A stretch of 64,000 nucleotides of DNA from Streptomyces gardneri. Its GTDB lineage: Bacteria; Actinomycetota; Actinomycetes; Streptomycetales; Streptomycetaceae. The stretch is from contig NZ_BJMN01000020.1 of assembly GCF_006539185.1 (NCBI RefSeq), positions 62,001 through 126,000 of the forward strand, given 5' to 3'. This document shows, piece by piece, positions 59,784-64,000 of this stretch; position 1 is the first letter of the stretch, and each line of letters begins with the position of its first letter. The notes under the pieces were generated by a model. That model had not been told where the DNA came from, made no database searches, and saw only the letters and a list, made by a program, of their open reading frames with translations. The position numbers were made by a program, and so were the translations under genes.

Positions 59784-60713
59784 TTACGAGTGACCCAGGT
59801 CCTCGGAGGAGTCGTCGGGCTCCGTCGTCGAGCCGGAGTCCTTGGCCGGGCGGAGCGGGAAGGCGTCCGCGGCCATCGAGTCGAGGACCGGGGGCGCCGG
59901 GCGCGGGGGCTTCGGCATGACCGCGGCCTCCGAGTGGCCGCCGCAGCCGTAGGCGAGGGAGACGACGCGGCCGTCCGCCGGGGAGAACTCGTTGGCGCAC
60001 ACGCCGAACGCCTGCTTCAGCGAGCCGGCGAGCGGCACCAGGAACGCACAGGACTCGCAGGACGCGGGCGCCGCCTGCGCCATCGGCGTCTTGGCGCCGA
60101 AGCTCTCGTCCCAGCGGTCCGCGGCGACGTGGAGTCCGTACCGGGAGAGGACCCGGGCCCGGCGCATGCCGAGCTCCTCGGCGACCGAGGCGATGGCGCC
60201 CCGGGAGGGCGTACGGGAGACGATCTCGGCGTCCTCGACGTCGAGGTGGTCCGCCAGCTCCTCCGAGACCGCCGAGTTCGGCGGCGGCGCGTCCTCGCCC
60301 GAGTAGCCGGGCTCCAGGCGCAGGTCGTCCTGCTCCGTCGGCAGCAGGTCGCCCGGGCCCATGTCGCCGGGGCGCAGGCGCTCGCTCCACGGCACCCACT
60401 CGGGGGCGAGGAGGGCGTCGGCGCCGGGCAGCAGGACGGTTTCGTCAAGCGTGACGTTCTTGGCGCGGGAGGCGCGGGTGACCGTCACCGCCCAGCGCCA
60501 GCCGCGGTAGCCGGGCTCCTGGCACTCGAAGAAGTGCGTGACGACCCGGTCGCCCTCCGCGACGACCTCGACGTGTGGGCCGACGACGCCGGGCGCGGCC
60601 GCCTCTTCGGCGGCCTCCCGCGCGAGGTCTACCGCCTCGACGCACAGGCGGTCGGGGGTACGCGTGGCTCGCGGGGTACGCGGGGCACCGCTTCGCGTCG
60701 TCGCAGCACTCAC
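59784..60713 (-). CDS. DUF3027 protein
   Basis: A 309-residue actinobacterial protein of unknown function. Conserved parts include EEAAAPGVVGPHVEVVAEGDRVVTHFFECQEPGYRGWRWAVTV and a cysteine-containing segment (SCESCAFLVPLAGS; FGVCANEFSPADGRVV; AYGCGGHSEA) that could bind a metal through four Cys. The N- and C-terminal tails are low-complexity. GTG at 60713 is the most likely start; the ribosome site is weak. Confidence 0.8.
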   Translation of the reverse strand: MSAATTRSGAPRTPRATRTPDRLCVEAVDLAREAAEEAAAPGVVGPHVEVVAEGDRVVTHFFECQEPGYRGWRWAVTVTRASRAKNVTLDETVLLPGADALLAPEWVPWSERLRPGDMGPGDLLPTEQDDLRLEPGYSGEDAPPPNSAVSEELADHLDVEDAEIVSRTPSRGAIASVAEELGMRRARVLSRYGLHVAADRWDESFGAKTPMAQAAPASCESCAFLVPLAGSLKQAFGVCANEFSPADGRVVSLAYGCGGHSEAAVMPKPPRPAPPVLDSMAADAFPLRPAKDSGSTTEPDDSSEDLGHS

Positions 60714-61021
60714 AGGTCTCGCTTCTCTCCTACGCCGTCTCACGGGTGCGCCGGCCGAGGGGCGAAAGCGAAGCCACGGGCGGCGGGCGGAGCGGACCTG
60801 AGGGCCGCATCGACGTCCGCACCCGACTTGTCTCGCGTGTCTCGGGCACACCTATCGCCATCCATTCTGCGGGATGCCGAAGAGGCGCGCGGCCGAGAAC
60901 TTCCGCCGGTGACGCGCTACGCACGCTACCCCGTTCGCGGGCCTCCGCCCACCTGCCCGTCTCAAGTGGCCCGGATCGCGGACGGCCGGGACCGCCCCCG
61001 CGCCGCTCCCTCGGCGCTCTG

Positions 61022-61205
61022 TGGCCGCCCTGCAGCCGCCCTGTCACCGCCCCATCGCCGTCCCGGAGCCGCCTTCGTCACGAGGTTCGTTCGGCCTCGG
61101 CACCAGCTTCGTACGGCCTTCGAACTGGCGTCCGCACAGCCTCCGTACCGGCTTCGTACGGCGTTCGTACCGTGTTCGTACGGCCTTCGTACCGCCGCCG
61201 TTCGC
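61022..61205. repeat. Degenerate 11-bp tandem repeat array
   Basis: Units around TTCGTAC recur at 61086 (TTCGTTC), 61108, 61119 (TTCGAAC), 61131 (TCCGCAC), 61142 (TCCGTAC), 61153, 61164, 61175 and 61186. They are almost all 11 bp apart; the last four are exact TTCGTAC copies in phase. Upstream, 61022-61080 continues as decayed 11-mers of CCGCCCT type. The array lies in the 536-nt gap (60714-61249) between the divergent DUF3027 and MFS genes; I see no gene there. Confidence 0.75.
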
Positions 61206-61249
61206 CGCGCCACGGTTCGTCCGGCGCGCCGGTGGGGCACTATGACGGA

Positions 61250-62638
61250 GTGGCAGCCGCACGGCCCCCCGCACGATCCGAAGATCATGCCGGACCGCTC
61301 CGCCGAGCGGGCCGGTCGGTCGGACGCGCCCTGCACCTGCCCTTCACCGGGACCGCGAGGGGCATCCGCAGAGCCACCCACGCGCACGGCGCGGGCGAGT
61401 CGGGACTCGGCAAACTGATCGAGCTCCACGCCGTGAACGGCGCCGGGGACGTCATGATCACCGTCGCCCTCGCGTCGACGGTCTTCTTCTCGGTGCCCAC
61501 GGACGAGGCCCGCGGCCGCGTCGCCCTCTACCTCGCCGTCACGATGGCACCCTTCACGCTCCTCGCACCCGTGATCGGCCCGCTCCTGGACCGCATCCCG
61601 CACGGCAGGCGCGCGGCCATGGCGGGCGCGATGCTGACCCGCGCGGTCCTCGCGATCATGATGTCGGGCGCGGTCGCCACCGGCGACCTGGAGCTGTACC
61701 CGGCGGCACTGGGCGTCCTGGTCGCCTCCAAGGCGTACGGGGTGGTGCGCAGCGCGGTCGTCCCGCGCCTGCTCCCACCCAAGTTCTCGCTCGTGAAGGC
61801 GAACTCCCGGGTCACCCTCGCCGGACTGCTCGCCACCGGGATCGCCGCGCCCATCGGGGCGGGGCTCCAGATGATCGGGCCGCGCTATCCGCTGTACGGG
61901 GCGTGCGCGCTGTTCCTGCTCGGGACGTTCTGGGCGCTGCGGCTGCCGCACAAGGTGGACTCGGCGAAGGGTGAACGGCGGGCGCACCTGCTGACGCACG
62001 GCGAGCGGAAACCGAGCCTGCGGACGGTCGGCCCGTCCGTCCTGCACGGCCTGGAGGCGAACGCGGCCCAGCGCATGCTGTCGGGTTTCCTGATCTTCTT
62101 CCTGGCGTTCCTGCTGCGCGAGCATCCGCTGCCGGGGCAGAGCGCCGCCGTCTCCCTGGCGATCGTGGGCGTCGCGGCGGGCGTCGGGAACGCCTGCGGC
62201 ACGGCCGCCGGCTCGCTCCTGCGCGACCGGGGCCACGGGCCCGAGGTGATCATCGCCACGATGATCACCGTGGTGTGCGGTACGGCGATCTGCGCGGCCA
62301 TCTTCTTCGGCGGCCTGATGGTCGCCGTCCTCGGCGCGGTCGCGGGCCTCACGCAGGCCCTGTCGAAACTGTCCCTGGACGCGCTGATCCAGCGGGACGT
62401 GCCCGAGGAGGTGCGGACCTCCGCGTTCGCCCGATCGGAGACGGCGCTGCAGATGGCGTGGGTGGTGGGCGGCGGGATCGGCATCGCGCTGCCGCTGAAC
62501 GGCACGCTCGGCATGGCCGTGGCCGCCGGGATCCTCGCGGTGGGCGCGCTCCTCGCCGTCCGCGGCCTGCTCGCCGCCGCCCGCCGGAACCCGGGCCCTC
62601 CGGGCCCGCAGGGGCGGCACAAGGCGCGAGTGGCGTAG
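61250..62638 (+). CDS. MFS transporter
   Basis: A 462-residue membrane protein with a cytoplasmic N-terminus of about 45 residues (LHLPFTGTARGIRRATHAHG) and 10-12 hydrophobic segments (APFTLLAPVIGPLLDRIPHGRR with the MFS loop motif; FLIFFLAFLLREHPLPG; MITVVCGTAICAAIFFGGLM). It is typical of a Streptomyces core MFS protein of unknown cargo. GTG at 61250 is preferred; GTG 61232 is possible. It is adjacent to an 11-bp repeat array that may carry regulatory sites. Confidence 0.82.
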   Translation: MAAARPPARSEDHAGPLRRAGRSVGRALHLPFTGTARGIRRATHAHGAGESGLGKLIELHAVNGAGDVMITVALASTVFFSVPTDEARGRVALYLAVTMAPFTLLAPVIGPLLDRIPHGRRAAMAGAMLTRAVLAIMMSGAVATGDLELYPAALGVLVASKAYGVVRSAVVPRLLPPKFSLVKANSRVTLAGLLATGIAAPIGAGLQMIGPRYPLYGACALFLLGTFWALRLPHKVDSAKGERRAHLLTHGERKPSLRTVGPSVLHGLEANAAQRMLSGFLIFFLAFLLREHPLPGQSAAVSLAIVGVAAGVGNACGTAAGSLLRDRGHGPEVIIATMITVVCGTAICAAIFFGGLMVAVLGAVAGLTQALSKLSLDALIQRDVPEEVRTSAFARSETALQMAWVVGGGIGIALPLNGTLGMAVAAGILAVGALLAVRGLLAAARRNPGPPGPQGRHKARVA

Positions 62639-62725
62639 GGCCGCGGAACTCTCCCGAGGTCACGGACCGGCGGCGCGCCGTACCCCCGCGTGGCGCGGGC
62701 GCGGCGGCCCGATAGCCTTCGGCTC

Positions 62726-63205
62726 ATGACCGTTGCGTTCTTCTCCGGCTCGCGCCGCCGGGCCGCCGTCGCCCTCGGGGCCGTCTCCGCCGGGCTCCTC
62801 GTTCTCTCCGCCTGCGACAAGCCGACTCCGATCGCGACCGTCACGGTCGGGTCCGACTCGATCCACTCCGAGGCCGCCTGCTACAACGACGGCGACGCCA
62901 TCAAGGAGTCGCAGATCCAGCAGTGCCTCAACAAGAAGGCCGAGAAGTCCATCACCGTGGCGATGGACGACAAGATCCGCTTCGGGGTCGACCCCGAGAT
63001 CGCGGACAACGGCTGGACGATCTTCCTCGGCGGCCAGCAGGCCGAGCCCGAGCCGTACAAGAAGACGTACCGGACGATTCCGGCCAGCGCCTTCTTCTCC
63101 AGCCAGACCGGCGAGGCCACCGACAACACCCAGGTGACCATCGTCGAGAACACCGGCAAGAAGCTGACCGGCATCTGGCACTTCCAGCTGAAGAAGGAAT
63201 CCTGA
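62726..63205 (+). CDS. DUF2771 lipoprotein
   Basis: A 159-residue lipoprotein with lipobox LLVLSAC (Cys near residue 30) after an Arg-rich n-region. DUF2771 proteins are small extracytoplasmic proteins of unknown role, commonly next to futalosine hydrolase in Streptomyces. TAGCCT at 62713-62718 lies 7 nt before the ATG without Shine-Dalgarno, so the message is probably leaderless. Confidence 0.85.
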   Translation: MTVAFFSGSRRRAAVALGAVSAGLLVLSACDKPTPIATVTVGSDSIHSEAACYNDGDAIKESQIQQCLNKKAEKSITVAMDDKIRFGVDPEIADNGWTIFLGGQQAEPEPYKKTYRTIPASAFFSSQTGEATDNTQVTIVENTGKKLTGIWHFQLKKES

Positions 63206-63212
63206 TCCGCCG

Positions 63213-64000
63213 GTGGTCCACCGGATCCTGATCGTGACGGCCGTGGCGGCGGAGGCCGACTCCGTCGCCGCCGGCCTCGGTCACGACACGCCGGACACCG
63301 CCTGGGAGCCCGTACCGCTCCCGGGTGACCTCACCTTGCGCCGCCACGCCGACGGAGTCGATCTCCTCGTCGGCGGGGTCGGGCCCGCGGCCGTGGCCGC
63401 GGCGACCGGGACGGCGCTCGCCTGCGCCTCGCTCACCGGGGCGGGCTCCGGCGCCCCCTACGACCTCGTCGTCTCCGCCGGGATCGCCGGCGGATTCGTG
63501 CCCCACGCCCCGATCGGCACCGTCGTCGTCTCCGCGGCGATCGTCGCCGCCGACCTCGGCGCGGAGACCCCCGACGGGTACCTCGCCGTCGAGGAGCTGG
63601 GCTTCGGGCGGTCCGCCCACCCCGTACCGCACTCCCTCACCGGCCCCCTGGCCGCCGCGCTGGACGCCGGCGGCCGGCCGCACACCGTCGCGCCCGTCCT
63701 CACCGTCTCCACCGTCACCGGCACCGCCGGTCGCGCCGCCGAGCTGGCCGGGCGCCACCCGACGGCCGCCGCCGAGGCCATGGAGGGCTTCGGCGTCGCC
63801 GAGGCCGCCGCCGCCTATGGCGTGCCCGTCGTCGAGATCCGGGCCGTGTCGAACGCCGTCGGCCCGCGCGACCGCGCGGCCTGGCGCATCGGCGAGGCCC
63901 TGGACTCGCTGCGACGGGCGTTCTCCCTGCTGAGCCCGGCCCTCGTCGGGAGCCCCACCGCCCACACCGTCCTCGCGAACCCCACCACCTCCGTGGAGGC
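63213..64000 (+). CDS. mqnB: Futalosine hydrolase, 5' part
   Basis: The frame stays open to the window edge (262 codons seen, no stop). The sequence fits the PNP/UDP phosphorylase-like futalosine hydrolase: RILIVTAVAAEADSVAAGL at the N-terminus, VSAGIAGGFVP, AMEGFGVAEAAAAYGVP (catalytic Glu region) and RAVSNAVGPRDRAAW near the base-binding site. MqnB cleaves futalosine to dehypoxanthinyl futalosine in the alternative menaquinone pathway used by Streptomyces. The GTG start is 7 nt after the DUF2771 stop, so the two are co-transcribed. Confidence 0.87.
   Translation, partial: MVHRILIVTAVAAEADSVAAGLGHDTPDTAWEPVPLPGDLTLRRHADGVDLLVGGVGPAAVAAATGTALACASLTGAGSGAPYDLVVSAGIAGGFVPHAPIGTVVVSAAIVAADLGAETPDGYLAVEELGFGRSAHPVPHSLTGPLAAALDAGGRPHTVAPVLTVSTVTGTAGRAAELAGRHPTAAAEAMEGFGVAEAAAAYGVPVVEIRAVSNAVGPRDRAAWRIGEALDSLRRAFSLLSPALVGSPTAHTVLANPTTSVE

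Noticed and set aside
59478..61418. Long plus-strand frame of 646 codons across the sacsin start, DUF3027 and the 61-kb gap
   Set aside because: Composition is Arg/Ala/Gly-rich without motifs and it opposes well-supported minus-strand genes; treated as a GC shadow.

Overview
The window is chromosomal DNA of a Streptomyces or very close relative. It is extremely GC-rich with strong third-position G/C bias, uses GTG and TTG starts freely, and carries families typical of that genus: a mycothiol-type DinB fold (TIGR03084), Spo0M, DUF2530, DUF2771, DUF3027, futalosine hydrolase, trypco2, and TPR-type XRE regulators. From memory, and unchecked, the order citrate synthase / 4-coumarate-CoA ligase / acyl-CoA carboxylase / serC / NCS2 permease / mqnB resembles the SCO43xx part of the S. 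coelicolor core chromosome. I saw no tRNA, rRNA, CRISPR array, transposase or prophage gene.

Layout. 1-3.6 kb: 3' end of a citrate synthase, a 2-oxoglutarate-dependent oxygenase preceded by a short leader-peptide gene, and a secreted zinc protease. 3.6-18.2 kb: two minus-strand acyl-CoA operons, with unrelated genes between them (WYL regulator, RidA, Spo0M, FG-GAP protein). One operon is CoA ligase, enoyl-CoA hydratase, TetR. The other is TIGR03084, AtuA-like, carboxyltransferase, biotin carboxylase, acyl-CoA dehydrogenase. Each starts next to a near-identical palindrome around AATCAAGCAnGC, so the TetR protein probably represses both. An unusually structured gap with a 20-codon coupled ORF precedes the carboxyltransferase.

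18.3-22.4 kb holds the most distinctive locus: a trypco2 protein followed 7 nt later by a 1257-residue protein combining a trypsin-like protease, a STAND-like P-loop NTPase, seven helical repeats of exactly 38 residues, and a Pro-rich/charged tail. Its codon 77 is TTA, the only in-frame TTA I noticed in the window, so it should depend on the developmental tRNA gene bldA. This looks like an NLR-like protease conflict or programmed-response system.

22.4-45.4 kb: mostly core metabolic, transport and regulatory genes (F420/FMN oxidoreductase, EamA exporter with LysR, PpnP, FAD/Fe-S dehydrogenase, serC, DrrAB-like exporter with TetR, CMD protein with MarR, aldo/keto reductase, ThpR, Tat-exported propeller, MFS with MarR, NCS2 permease). 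Several divergent pairs carry clear operator palindromes. 45.5-56.4 kb: DUF2530, a CtpE-like P-type ATPase, a Ser/Thr kinase with a PQQ-type sensor, a methyltransferase, two DNA-binding regulators and small orphan proteins. 56.4-64 kb: a sacsin/Hsp90-like GHKL ATPase, DUF3027, an 11-bp tandem repeat array, an MFS protein, a DUF2771 lipoprotein and the start of futalosine hydrolase (menaquinone synthesis), cut by the window edge.

At least eleven start codons lie 6-7 nt after a TANNNT hexamer and lack a Shine-Dalgarno sequence. This indicates leaderless transcripts and was used to choose starts.
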